Shown here: positions 45,811 through 53,922 of the stretch, piece by piece
Layout of the letters: each line of letters begins with the position of its first letter
Numbering within the stretch: the first letter of the stretch is position 1
From: Phreatobacter sp.
Lineage (GTDB): Bacteria; Pseudomonadota; Alphaproteobacteria; Rhizobiales; Phreatobacteraceae
Length of the DNA stretch: 64,000 nt
Assembly (NCBI RefSeq): GCF_022843985.1
Contig: NZ_JALHMP010000010.1
Location: 62,001 to 126,000, forward strand
Reading direction: 5' to 3'
The notes under the pieces: model-generated
Told to the model about the DNA's origin: nothing
Databases searched by the model: none
What the model saw: only the letters and a program-made list of their open reading frames with translations
Translations under genes and position numbers: made by a program

Positions 45811-47466
45811 TCAGACCGGCAGGTCCCAGCGCCCGGCGCTGGCCCCGTCTGCGGCCTCCATGCGGGTCGCCCCGATCTGGCGCAGCAGTCCGCGGGCGAT
45901 TTTCGTCTCCAGGGCACCGATGCGCCGGTCGTCGGTGACGACGGAGAGGATCAGATGGCCCTCGGACCCGCCACTGATCTCCACCACCACATGGTTCTCA
46001 TACCCCTCATGGATTGCATGGGAGGCGATTTCGACCACCAGCAGGCCAAGGGGGATGGCCCTGTCGACGACGAGCGCGACATCGTCGGGCGCGACAGTGG
46101 AGATCCACGGCTTGCCCGCCTGCATCAGGCCGTTCAGCATGGCCGAAACCTCGTCGAGGAAGGGCTTCAGTTCGACGGGGCGCATCTCGCCCAGCGCCAG
46201 GGCGTGACGATAGGCGCTGGACAGCACCTGCACCTTCGCCTCGATCGCGGCGAGGACCGGGCGATGCGCGGTGTCCTGCTGCCGGCGTGCCAGGCTGATA
46301 TAGCTCTGCACCACCTGCAGGCTGTTCTTCACCCGATGATGCAGCTCCCGCACCAGATGGCGGTTGGCGCCGATGGTGAGGTTCAGCCTCTCCACCCGCT
46401 CTGCCTGGTCGGTGACCAGGGCGTTGAAGGCTTCCGACACCCGCCGGATATCGTCCGGCATGGTCGGCTCAACCGGCGCGAGCCGTGGCTGCTGCGACGC
46501 CCGCGCCACTGCAGCCGCCTCAATTCCCCGGATCCAGCGGACGATGTTCGCGTCGATCGCCAGCGAATAGACGGCGAAGAGCACCATCAGCGTGACCAGG
46601 GGAGTCAGCAGCAGGGCGATGAACTGCATGAAGGCCGCCCGTTCGGCTTGCTGATCGAATCGGGCGAGAACATAGAGATCGGGTTCGGCGACGCGCTGCG
46701 TCGCGTAGGTTGCGGTCGCCCCGGACCGGCTAAGCGATTGCCATCGCTGGAGCTGCGGACTGGTGCGCCCGTCCAAAGGCAGCCAGTCGGTGTCGCCCTC
46801 GTCCGCCCCCCGGGCCACGATCACGTCCCTGGAATCGCGCACGATGCCGACGGTGATCCCGGGACTGACGGGCCCCAGGGCATAGGCGCGATCGATGATG
46901 TCGGCGCTCATCAACAGCAGCGACTCCATCTCCTGAGTCTGGGGTCCGGCGGCGCGTCGGGCATAGATGACCATGAACCGCCGCGCGCCGATCTGCGTCA
47001 CGCCATAGCTCGCATCGGCAAGTTCCGAACCGATCCACGTCGTGGAGCGGGTCTGGTCGCGGTAGGTTTCGATCACCCCGCGGATGTCCTCGGCCGAGAC
47101 GTGGTCACCCTCGCTGGCGCTGCAGCCTGGCCTGTCGCCAACCCGGATGGCAATGGCGCTGATGCCGATATTGTCGTCGACGATTTGCCGCGCGATGGCC
47201 GGACACGCATCGGCCGAGGCTTCGCCGGCGACGGCAGCGACGCTGGCTGTCGCCGTCAGGACGACACGGAGCGATTCCCGGTACCAGACGCGGGTCCGCA
47301 CTGCGAAGTTTCCGACCGTCTGCAACTGCGATGCCTCGAGCGACGACAGGACCGACCGATAGGTCGCCACCGCCGTCACCGCCGTGATCACGGCGATGGG
47401 GACAATGACGAGGACCATCAGGGCGAGAAGGCGGCCCCGGACGGTGCGGATTGCGGTCATGTTCAT
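45811..47466 (-). CDS. HisKA_2/HWE-type sensor protein with degraded ATP-binding domain (possible PhyR phosphatase)
   Basis: 551 residues. Two membrane helices (about 10-35 and 281-303) flank a periplasmic sensor; a HAMP-like linker leads to RELHHRVKNSLQVVQSY with the phospho-acceptor His near 377. The catalytic domain is degenerate: where the N-box should read ELVTNA it has EIASHAI, and the DxGxG element is replaced by TDDRRIG, with no clear G-box afterwards. It starts 5 bases after the ecfG stop, so it is in the nepR-ecfG operon. In Sphingomonas a similar neighbour, PhyP, is a negative regulator of PhyR; a comparable role is inferred here. Confidence 0.82.
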   Translation of the reverse strand: MNMTAIRTVRGRLLALMVLVIVPIAVITAVTAVATYRSVLSSLEASQLQTVGNFAVRTRVWYRESLRVVLTATASVAAVAGEASADACPAIARQIVDDNIGISAIAIRVGDRPGCSASEGDHVSAEDIRGVIETYRDQTRSTTWIGSELADASYGVTQIGARRFMVIYARRAAGPQTQEMESLLLMSADIIDRAYALGPVSPGITVGIVRDSRDVIVARGADEGDTDWLPLDGRTSPQLQRWQSLSRSGATATYATQRVAEPDLYVLARFDQQAERAAFMQFIALLLTPLVTLMVLFAVYSLAIDANIVRWIRGIEAAAVARASQQPRLAPVEPTMPDDIRRVSEAFNALVTDQAERVERLNLTIGANRHLVRELHHRVKNSLQVVQSYISLARRQQDTAHRPVLAAIEAKVQVLSSAYRHALALGEMRPVELKPFLDEVSAMLNGLMQAGKPWISTVAPDDVALVVDRAIPLGLLVVEIASHAIHEGYENHVVVEISGGSEGHLILSVVTDDRRIGALETKIARGLLRQIGATRMEAADGASAGRWDLPV

Positions 47467-47471
47467 CGCGA

Positions 47472-48032
47472 TCAACTACGCGCCATGTCCGCGGGAGATT
47501 GATGGGTGACGGCGACGGAGTTCCGGTCGGGTCCGATCTCGTCGACGCTGGTGATCCCGAGGAGATCGGCGAGTTTGGCCCGGGCGCGGTTGACGCGGCT
47601 CTTGATCGTACCGACTGCGACGCCACAGATCTCGGCCGCTTCCTCATAGGACAGGCCGCTGGCGCCCACCATGATGAGAACTTCGCGGTGCTCCTCCGAC
47701 AGTTTGGCAAGCGCGACGCGAAAATCGGCGAGGTCGAGCGCGCTCTCCTGTTCGCCGGAGACCGTCAGGCGCTGGGCATAGGTGCCGTCGCTGTCCTGAA
47801 CCTCACGGCCACGCTTGCGATAGAGCGAGTAATAGGTGTTGCGCAGAATGGTGAAGAGCCAGGCGCGCAGGCTGGTTCCGGGCTGGAACTTCTCCGCATT
47901 GCCCCAGGCCTTGAGCATGGTCTCCTGCACGAGATCATCGGCCTGCTGTACCGAACCGCAGAGCGACACGGCGAAAGCGCGCAGGTTGGACAACTCGGCG
48001 ATCAGGCCCTCGCGAAACTCGTCATTGGCCAT
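47472..48032 (-). CDS. ecfG: EcfG: general stress response ECF sigma factor
   Basis: 186 residues: sigma region 2 (LIAELSNLRAFAVSLCGSVQ, DDLVQETMLKAWGN, SLRAWLFTILRN) and region 4 (LSEEHREVLIMVGASGLSYE, EAAEICGVAVGTIKSRVNRA), the ECF15/EcfG pattern. It directs RNA polymerase to GGAAC/CGTT promoters. The ATG at 48032 lies inside the end of nepR (11-base overlap) with AAGGAG ahead, so anti-sigma and sigma factor are translationally coupled. Probably autoregulated by the promoter at 48267-48291. Confidence 0.97.
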   Translation of the reverse strand: MANDEFREGLIAELSNLRAFAVSLCGSVQQADDLVQETMLKAWGNAEKFQPGTSLRAWLFTILRNTYYSLYRKRGREVQDSDGTYAQRLTVSGEQESALDLADFRVALAKLSEEHREVLIMVGASGLSYEEAAEICGVAVGTIKSRVNRARAKLADLLGITSVDEIGPDRNSVAVTHQSPADMARS

Positions 48033-48219
48033 TCTGTCGCTCCTTCGCCTCCAACTCGGCGAGCAGTACGAGGAAGCGATCGGGAACCGGCGCCTTGATG
48101 AGGTCGTCGTAATGGGCCTTGAGCGCATTGCCGATCGTCTCCTGGATGCGCGGGTCGAGAACGACATCCGCCGAGTCCTTGTCCTCGCTCTTGTCGTCGT
48201 GGCCCGGCATCTCACCCAT
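48022..48219 (-). CDS. nepR: NepR: anti-sigma factor of EcfG
   Basis: 65 residues. The conserved NepR core is IQETIGNALKAHYDDLIKAP and VPDRFLVLLAELE, flanked by variable acidic ends. NepR holds EcfG inactive until phosphorylated PhyR, which mimics a sigma factor, binds it. GGGAGAG precedes the ATG, its 3' end overlaps ecfG, and an exact EcfG-type promoter lies 48 bases upstream of the start. Confidence 0.95.
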   Translation of the reverse strand: MGEMPGHDDKSEDKDSADVVLDPRIQETIGNALKAHYDDLIKAPVPDRFLVLLAELEAKERQNGQ

Positions 48220-48266
48220 CGAACTCTCCCTACGCGCCTCGTGAGCGCGCGCCTGATCCAACCCAG

Positions 48267-48291
48267 AACGTCCGCAAACGGCAAGGGTTCC
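48267..48291 (-). promoter_or_regulatory. EcfG-type promoter of nepR-ecfG-kinase operon (autoregulation)
   Basis: Minus strand GGAAC (48291-48287), 16 bases, CGTT (48270-48267): exact consensus, 48 bases upstream of nepR. Autoregulation of nepR-ecfG by EcfG is established in several alphaproteobacteria. Confidence 0.85.
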
Positions 48292-48369
48292 CGCCCGCGA
48301 GAAAAATAAAAAACTTGCCAAACCAAAGGCTTCAGCGCTGGTTTGAGGTATATTTGACAGGAGTGAAAA

Positions 48370-49167
48370 ATGACAATCGCTGCGGAAATTGCACCGCATC
48401 TTCCTTATCTGCGCCGCTTCGCGCGGGCCCTGAACGGCACGCAGGCTGGCGGTGATTCCTACGTCGTCGCCACCCTTGAGACCCTCGTCGCCGACCCCTC
48501 GACCTTTCCCCGCGACATGCCCGCGCGCATCGCGCTCTATCGCACCTTCCTCAAGCTGTGGTCATCGATGCCGGTGAACATGGCCGCGCCCCAGGGCGGC
48601 GGGGCGCGCCAGGGCGCGGTCGAGCGCAACCTCGAAGCACTGACGCCGCGGCCGCGCCAGGCCTTCCTGCTGCGGACCGTCGAAGGTTTCGCCATCCAGG
48701 ACGTGGCGGCGGTTCTCGACATCGATACGGAGGCGGCGGCAGCGCTGGTGGAACAGGCCGGCCGCGAGATCGCCGAGCAGGTCGCCACAGACGTCCTCAT
48801 CATCGAGGACGAGCCGATCATCGCCCTCGACATCGAGACACTGGTCCAGGAACTCGGCCACGCGGTGACGGGCATTGCCCGCACCCACAAGGAAGCCGTG
48901 GCGCTGGTCCGGCACAAGCGCCCGGGTCTCGTCCTCGCCGATATCCAGCTCGCGGACGGCTCGTCCGGCCTGGAGGCTGTCGCCGAGATCCTCGAAACCA
49001 TCGACCTGCCGGTCATCTTCATCACCGCCTATCCGGAACGGCTGCTGACCGGAGACCGGCCGGAGCCGGCCTTCCTGATCACCAAACCCTTCCAGCCCGA
49101 GGCGGTGAAGGCGGCGATCAGCCAGGCCCTGTTTTTCGACCGCCGTTCGGAGCGCAAGGTCGCCTGA
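48370..49167 (+). CDS. phyR: PhyR: general stress response regulator (anti-anti-sigma)
   Basis: 265 residues: an N-terminal sigma-like domain (about 1-135, regions 2 and 4: LPYLRRFARALNGTQ, TPRPRQAFLLRTVEGFAIQDVAAVL) fused to a receiver domain (LIIEDEPIIALDIE, phospho-acceptor Asp in LVLADIQLADGSSG, Thr in FITAYP, Lys in ITKPFQP). Phosphorylation opens the protein so the sigma-like part sequesters NepR. It diverges from nepR-ecfG. ACAGGAG precedes the ATG. No exact EcfG promoter faces it; TATATT at 48349-48354 may be a housekeeping -10. Confidence 0.97.
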   Translation: MTIAAEIAPHLPYLRRFARALNGTQAGGDSYVVATLETLVADPSTFPRDMPARIALYRTFLKLWSSMPVNMAAPQGGGARQGAVERNLEALTPRPRQAFLLRTVEGFAIQDVAAVLDIDTEAAAALVEQAGREIAEQVATDVLIIEDEPIIALDIETLVQELGHAVTGIARTHKEAVALVRHKRPGLVLADIQLADGSSGLEAVAEILETIDLPVIFITAYPERLLTGDRPEPAFLITKPFQPEAVKAAISQALFFDRRSERKVA

Positions 49168-49206
49168 GGGCGAGGACAGGACCAACCGGACGACCCATGC
49201 CGCAAG

Positions 49207-49231
49207 GGAACCATTCTCGTGCCAGGGGGTT
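49207..49231 (+). promoter_or_regulatory. EcfG-like promoter (GGTT variant) for the second single-domain response regulator
   Basis: GGAAC (49207-49211), 16 bases, GGTT (49228-49231), 74 bases before the ATG at 49306, in the gap after phyR. Confidence 0.55.
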
Positions 49232-49305
49232 GTGACGATTCATGGGAGGGTCCGCGCGTCGCCGCGCTTTTCTCGCGGGTCGCCTCCGGGAGTTGGGTCT
49301 GAGGA

Positions 49306-49764
49306 ATGCACAGGCATCGCATACTGATCGTCGAAGACGACCCGGTCATCGCCATGGATATCGAGGCCGCCGTCCTTGAGGACCTGGGGCCTCCGCCCGA
49401 TGTCATTGTCGTCGGCAGCCTGGCCGACGCCTGGTCGGTTGCCGCCGACCTCATCCATTGCGCGCTGCTGGACGTCGATGTTGTCGGTGGGAAGACCTTT
49501 GACGTGGCGCTGACGCTGCGCGCCCGCGGCACGCCCTTCGCCTTCGTCTCCGGCTCCCTGCCGGCCGATCTTCCCGAGGCGCTGCGCGGCGCGCGGTTCG
49601 TGCGCAAGCCGTTCCAGGCGCGCGACATTCTGGGGTTTGTCGCGGCGGCGCTGACATCCCGCCATGGGCCGGGAACCGGCGCTGCGGATCCGGCAGGCGG
49701 GCTCGCCGCGGCTGATCGTCCTCAGCCGCACGGTCCCGAATGTCCTAAGCCGGCTATCCGGTAG
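49306..49764 (+). CDS. Single-domain response regulator
   Basis: 152 residues: receiver domain with EDD (ILIVEDDPVIAMDIE), phospho-acceptor Asp in CALLDVDVVGG, PFAFVSGSLP at the Thr/Ser switch region and Lys in FVRKPFQ, then a 30-residue Pro/Gly-rich tail without an output domain. The switch region resembles, but does not match, the FATGUY motif of stress-linked regulators such as SdrG. Its 3' end overlaps the converging racemase-family gene by 11 bases. Position next to phyR and a GGTT-type EcfG promoter suggest feedback in the stress pathway. Confidence 0.88.
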   Translation: MHRHRILIVEDDPVIAMDIEAAVLEDLGPPPDVIVVGSLADAWSVAADLIHCALLDVDVVGGKTFDVALTLRARGTPFAFVSGSLPADLPEALRGARFVRKPFQARDILGFVAAALTSRHGPGTGAADPAGGLAAADRPQPHGPECPKPAIR

Positions 49765-50413
49765 GGCCTGACCGCTCGGCCCGTCGCATGGACAGCCTCA
49801 CCGCGGCCGGAACCGGTTCGATGATCGGCACCGTGAGGCTGTCGGCGATCGCCCGGGCCGCGACGGCGAGCGGGCCGCCACCGATCACCAGCGCCTGTGC
49901 CCCGAGGTCCCGCACGGCCCTTTCGCAGGCCTCGCGGAGGGCATCGGCGAGGCCCTGCCGGTCGCCCATCACCTGATGCACGTCGCCCTCGGTCAGGACG
50001 GTGCCGAGAAAGATATCGCCATGCCCATAGGCCTCGGCACGGTCGGCGATCGCCGCGACGAGGTCGGGCGTCGTTGTCACCACCGCGAAACGGCCATGGC
50101 GCGCCGCCTCGGCCATCCCGGCCTCGGCGATCCCGGTCACCGGCACCGCAACCGACTGGCGCAGGTCCGACAGGGCAGGGTCGCCAAAGGCGGCGATGAT
50201 GATGCCCTGATAGCCGAAGGGCGGCCGGCCGGCGATCAAGGCGTTGACCGCCTGCCGGCCGATCTCCAGATCCGTCGGCCCGGTGATCAGGGGAACGCCA
50301 AAGGGCGCCGACAGCCCGTCGATCTCGACCGCCGGCTGGCTTTCGCGCGCGATGCCGACCATCGCCGCCGTGGTCGCCTGGCTGGTATTGGGATTGATCA
50401 GCAGAAGGCGCAT
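49754..50413 (-). CDS. Asp/Glu/hydantoin racemase family protein lacking both catalytic Cys
   Basis: 219 residues with the family fold (LLLINPNTSQATTAAM start, ITGPTDLEIG, PVTGIAEAGM). Racemases of this family use two cysteines, in a VIACFxD-type strand and a GCAG-type loop; here the positions read IIIAAFGDPAL and VIGGGPLAV, so both are missing. It may be a non-racemase subgroup. The ATG shares one base with the stop of the upstream deacetylase gene (TGATG), so the two are made together. Allantoin racemase plus PuuE-type allantoinase would be an attractive reading, but the missing Cys speak against it. Confidence 0.8.
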   Translation of the reverse strand: MRLLLINPNTSQATTAAMVGIARESQPAVEIDGLSAPFGVPLITGPTDLEIGRQAVNALIAGRPPFGYQGIIIAAFGDPALSDLRQSVAVPVTGIAEAGMAEAARHGRFAVVTTTPDLVAAIADRAEAYGHGDIFLGTVLTEGDVHQVMGDRQGLADALREACERAVRDLGAQALVIGGGPLAVAARAIADSLTVPIIEPVPAAVRLSMRRAERSGPTG

Positions 50414-51378
50414 CACAAACCCGCCGGGACGGCTGTGGCGAAGGCCTGCGCGATCGCCGCGCGCGGCGCGATCCAGACCCGGTCGCCGAGACCGGCGAGG
50501 CGGTCGAGAACCCGGGAGAAGGCGGCGAACCGCCCGGGGCGGCCGACGATCCGCAGGTGATAGCCGATATTGAGAAGGCGCGGCTGGCCTCGCGCCGCCT
50601 CCGCCAGCAGAACCTCCAGCGCGTCGTCGACATAGTCGACCATGTCGCCGGCGCGCACGAAGCCGTTGGGATGGAAGAACTTCATGTCGTTCGAATCGAG
50701 CGCATAGGGCACCACGACCAGCGGTTGGGCCCCGGACAGGTCCCAATAGGGCAGGTCGTCGTCGAAGGCGTTCGAGGTGTAGAGAAATCCGCGTTCGATC
50801 AGGAGGCCGCGCGTCCAGGGGCTTTCGGCGCCGCGGCAGAAGAAGCCGACGGGGCGGTCGCCGCCCGCCGCCGTCATCGCGCCGATGCAGCGGTCGAGAT
50901 CGGCGGCTTCGGCCGCGCGGTCGCGGTAATCGGCATGCGGGCGCCACAGCCAGCCGTGGACGGCGCCCTCATGGCCGCGGGCGAGCGCCGCCGTCAGAAG
51001 CGCGGGCGAGCGCGCCACCGCCCGTCCGCAACACAGATAGGTCGCCTGCATCCCGCGGGTCTCCAGGGCCTCCAGCATGCGCCAGAACCCCGCCCGCGTG
51101 CCATAGGCGAAGATCTGCTCCTGGCCAGGGTCGCGGGTGCCCGGTTCCACCACGCTGATGACCTCGCCCATGCGCTCGCTCGCCGGATCGCCGTCGCCGA
51201 CCTGCCACTCGGCGCCTTCCTCGATGTTGATGTTGAGCGAGACGGCCAGGCGCGCCCCGTTGGGCCAGCGCAGGTCGGGCCACTGCCCGCCATAGCCGGT
51301 GAGGTCGCGACCGCTCCCGCCCTGGTCGGAGGCAAGGCCAGCGCCGGTGGCGGTGCCGCGGCCGACGGTCGATATCAT
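50413..51378 (-). CDS. Polysaccharide deacetylase family protein (PuuE-like)
   Basis: 321 residues: NodB-type barrel starting WPNGARLAVSLNINIEEGAEW, with YGTRAGFWRML, GHEGAVHGWLWRPH and FDDDLPYWD, and a C-terminal YHLRIVGRPGRF. This branch contains cofactor-independent allantoinases (PuuE) and other amide hydrolases rather than only sugar deacetylases. GGAGG precedes ATG 51378. It is coupled to the racemase-family gene and diverges from a polyamine-type ABC operon that ends with another PuuE-like gene. Confidence 0.9.
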   Translation of the reverse strand: MISTVGRGTATGAGLASDQGGSGRDLTGYGGQWPDLRWPNGARLAVSLNINIEEGAEWQVGDGDPASERMGEVISVVEPGTRDPGQEQIFAYGTRAGFWRMLEALETRGMQATYLCCGRAVARSPALLTAALARGHEGAVHGWLWRPHADYRDRAAEAADLDRCIGAMTAAGGDRPVGFFCRGAESPWTRGLLIERGFLYTSNAFDDDLPYWDLSGAQPLVVVPYALDSNDMKFFHPNGFVRAGDMVDYVDDALEVLLAEAARGQPRLLNIGYHLRIVGRPGRFAAFSRVLDRLAGLGDRVWIAPRAAIAQAFATAVPAGL

Positions 51379-51739
51379 GGCAATCCTCCAGGGTAGGGTC
51401 CGGCGCCGCTGCCTGCCCGATCCTTTGGCAGCAAGACATGTGCCGCCGGGCCGAAGCCCCAAATTACCGGATCACAAAATAGGCAAGATGAAATTGAGGG
51501 CATAGGAGCGATGAAAAATGCAGCATTTACCAGCTCGTTTCTGATGAATTGCATCCCGGGAGCGTGCCGCGAACTGTCGCAGTCCGGCCGTGCCGCCCCC
51601 GCCTTGCATGCATATTGCGCATCCCATGCCCTCGGGAAGGGCCGGCAAGCGCCACCGGCCGGGCTCCGCGCCAGAGAGGTCGCACTTGGCATAGGCGTTG
51701 CTGGCTCCTCCGCGACCAGGTTCGGAGATCCGCCCCCCG
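51379..51739. other. 361-base divergent intergenic region
   Basis: This gap between the two divergent catabolic groups is visibly AT-richer around 51465-51560 and must carry both promoters. I see no EcfG motif, no clear operator palindrome beyond a short ATGCAT at about 51608, and no small gene. Confidence 0.5.
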
Positions 51740-52849
51740 ATGGCTTCCCAGCACACCGCGACGGCCCAGGCCGCGCAGCCCCTGACGCTGGACGGCGTGA
51801 CCCACAGCTACGGGACGGGTTTTGCCGTCGACAATGTCACGCTCGAAGTGAAGGGCGGTGAACTCGTCGCCCTGCTGGGCCCCTCCGGCTGCGGCAAGAC
51901 CACGCTCCTGCGCATCGTTGCCGGCTTCATTTCCCAGACCAACGGCAAGGTGATCATCGGCGACCGCCCGATCGACGTGCTGCCGCCCAACCGCCGCGAG
52001 ATCGGTATCGTCTTCCAGAATTACGCGCTCTTTCCCCACATGACCGTGGCGGAAAACATCGCCTACGGCCTCGCCGCCCGCGGTGAGAGCCGCGCGGTCC
52101 AGGCTGAGCGCGTCGCCGAAATGCTGGCGACCGTGCGGATGGAGGGCTTTGCCGACCGCAAACCGCGGCAATTGTCCGGCGGACAGCAGCAGCGTGTGGC
52201 GCTCGCCCGGGCACTCGCCATCCGCCCGCGCATCCTGCTCCTCGACGAGCCCTTCGCCGCCCTCGACAAGAACCTGCGTCTCGACATGCAGATCGAGATC
52301 AAGCGACTGCAGCGCCAGTTTGCCCTCACCGCCATCATGGTGACGCATGACCAGGACGAGGCCATGTCCATCGCCGACCGCATCGCGGTGATGAGCCACG
52401 GCAAGATCGAACAGTTGGGTTCGCCGGTCGAGATCTACGATGAGCCGGCGACGCTCTTCGTCAATAATTTCATCGGCTCGAGCAACCTCCTGAAGGGCCG
52501 CGTCGTGGCCGTCGGCCCCGACGGCTACCGGGTCGAGCTGGATTCGGGAGCCGTCTGGACGCTCGCCTCCAAGGGCCGCTTCGAAACCGGCGCCGCGGTG
52601 CTCGTCTCCGTCCGTCCCGAACAGATGGTGCTCGCCGACGAGGCAGCGCCGGACCGCCTCCCGGTCGCTCTCAAGCTCAGCCTGCCAATCGGCGGCGCGC
52701 TCATCCACGACGCCACCGCCGCCGGCGGCGAGGACATCAAGATTGCCGTGCCGCGTCGGCCTGGCGCGCTCTCGACCGGGCCGGGTACCGCTTTCGCGGC
52801 CCTGGCCCCGCATGCCCGTCCCTCCCTCTTTCCCGCAACATCGTCCTGA
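51740..52849 (+). CDS. ABC transporter ATP-binding protein (PotA/spermidine-putrescine type)
   Basis: 369 residues: Walker A GPSGCGKTT, Q-loop VFQNYALFPHMTV, signature LSGGQQQR, Walker B ILLLDEPFAALD and switch His in VTHDQDEAM, followed by a C-terminal TOBE-type regulatory domain (from about 270). First gene of a four-part importer (ATPase, binding protein, two permeases). ATG 51740 gives a normal N-terminus; the in-frame ATG at 51698 is less likely. Confidence 0.92.
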   Translation: MASQHTATAQAAQPLTLDGVTHSYGTGFAVDNVTLEVKGGELVALLGPSGCGKTTLLRIVAGFISQTNGKVIIGDRPIDVLPPNRREIGIVFQNYALFPHMTVAENIAYGLAARGESRAVQAERVAEMLATVRMEGFADRKPRQLSGGQQQRVALARALAIRPRILLLDEPFAALDKNLRLDMQIEIKRLQRQFALTAIMVTHDQDEAMSIADRIAVMSHGKIEQLGSPVEIYDEPATLFVNNFIGSSNLLKGRVVAVGPDGYRVELDSGAVWTLASKGRFETGAAVLVSVRPEQMVLADEAAPDRLPVALKLSLPIGGALIHDATAAGGEDIKIAVPRRPGALSTGPGTAFAALAPHARPSLFPATSS

Positions 52850-52881
52850 GCCCTGACCGGCAGTTCACGAGGAGTTCCTGC

Positions 52882-53910
52882 ATGACCAAGCTCAACCGTC
52901 GCGACATTCTGGCCGGCGCCAGCGTGCTCGGCCTCGCCGGCCTGATGCCCGGCGCCGCCCGTGCCTCGGGAAGTGTCACCGCCGCCATCTATCCCGGCAC
53001 CTGGGAGGAGGCCTATCGCGCTGTCGTCGCCCCGGCGCTGAAGCGGAATGCCAATGTCGACATCGCCTTCGATGCCCTCTTCGCCGTCGACCAGGTCGCC
53101 AAGGTCCGCGCCGCCCGTGGCGTGCCGCCCTTCGACTGCTTCGTGCTTGATCCCGGCCCGGCCGCCGCCGCCCGTGCCGCGGGTCTCTTCGAGCCCATCG
53201 ATGCCACCAAGCTGTCCAATGTGCCAAAGGTGCCGGCCGGCCTGATCACCTCCCATGGCGTCACCTGCAATGCCCAGGTGGTCGGCATCGCCTATAATCC
53301 GAAGAAGTTCCCGACCGCGCCCAAGTCCTGGACCGACCTGTTCCAGTCGCCCTTCGTCGAGCGCCTCGGCCTCACCGGTTTCCAGACCACTTTCGGCACC
53401 GTGTCGTTGATCGAGATGTGCAAGGCCTTCGGTGGTTCCGAGGCAAACATGGAGCCGATCTTCACGGAGCTGAAGAAGGCCGTGTCCAAGGTGGCCGCCG
53501 TCGCTGCGCCGGCGGCCATGCCCGGGCTGTTCCAGCAAGGCCAGATCGACGTCATGTACACCAACACCAACACGGTCGCGATCCTGAAGGGCCGCGGCGT
53601 CGACATCGCCTTCGCGACGCCGGCCTCCGGCGCCATCACTTTCCAGACGACGCTGCATATCGTGAAGGGCGCCGAGAACATCGCCAACGCCCACAAGTAC
53701 ATCGACACGGCGATCTCGGCCGAGGTGCAGGACCTGCTGCAGCGCAGCCCCTACAACATGATCCCGATCAACAAGGACGTGCGCTTCGCCGACACCCTCG
53801 ACGTCAAGTCGATCGACGATCTGGCGAAGATGGTCACCCACGACTGGACCAAGATCAACCCGCAGCGCGCTGCCTGGATCGAGCGGTTCAACAAGGAGAT
53901 CACGAAGTAA
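52882..53910 (+). CDS. ABC transporter substrate-binding protein (PotD-like)
   Basis: 342 residues with a Tat signal (LNRRDILAGASVLGLAG, cleavage after GAARA). The mature protein is a type II periplasmic binding protein of the PotD/FbpA group (AIYPGTWEEAYRAVVAPAL, LVDS-like hinge replaced by FDCFVLDPG). Folded export by Tat may suit a bound cofactor or ligand. CGAGGAG precedes the ATG. Ligand not predictable; the neighbouring amide hydrolases suggest a nitrogen compound. Confidence 0.9.
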   Translation: MTKLNRRDILAGASVLGLAGLMPGAARASGSVTAAIYPGTWEEAYRAVVAPALKRNANVDIAFDALFAVDQVAKVRAARGVPPFDCFVLDPGPAAAARAAGLFEPIDATKLSNVPKVPAGLITSHGVTCNAQVVGIAYNPKKFPTAPKSWTDLFQSPFVERLGLTGFQTTFGTVSLIEMCKAFGGSEANMEPIFTELKKAVSKVAAVAAPAAMPGLFQQGQIDVMYTNTNTVAILKGRGVDIAFATPASGAITFQTTLHIVKGAENIANAHKYIDTAISAEVQDLLQRSPYNMIPINKDVRFADTLDVKSIDDLAKMVTHDWTKINPQRAAWIERFNKEITK

Positions 53911-53922
53911 GGCGCGCATCCC

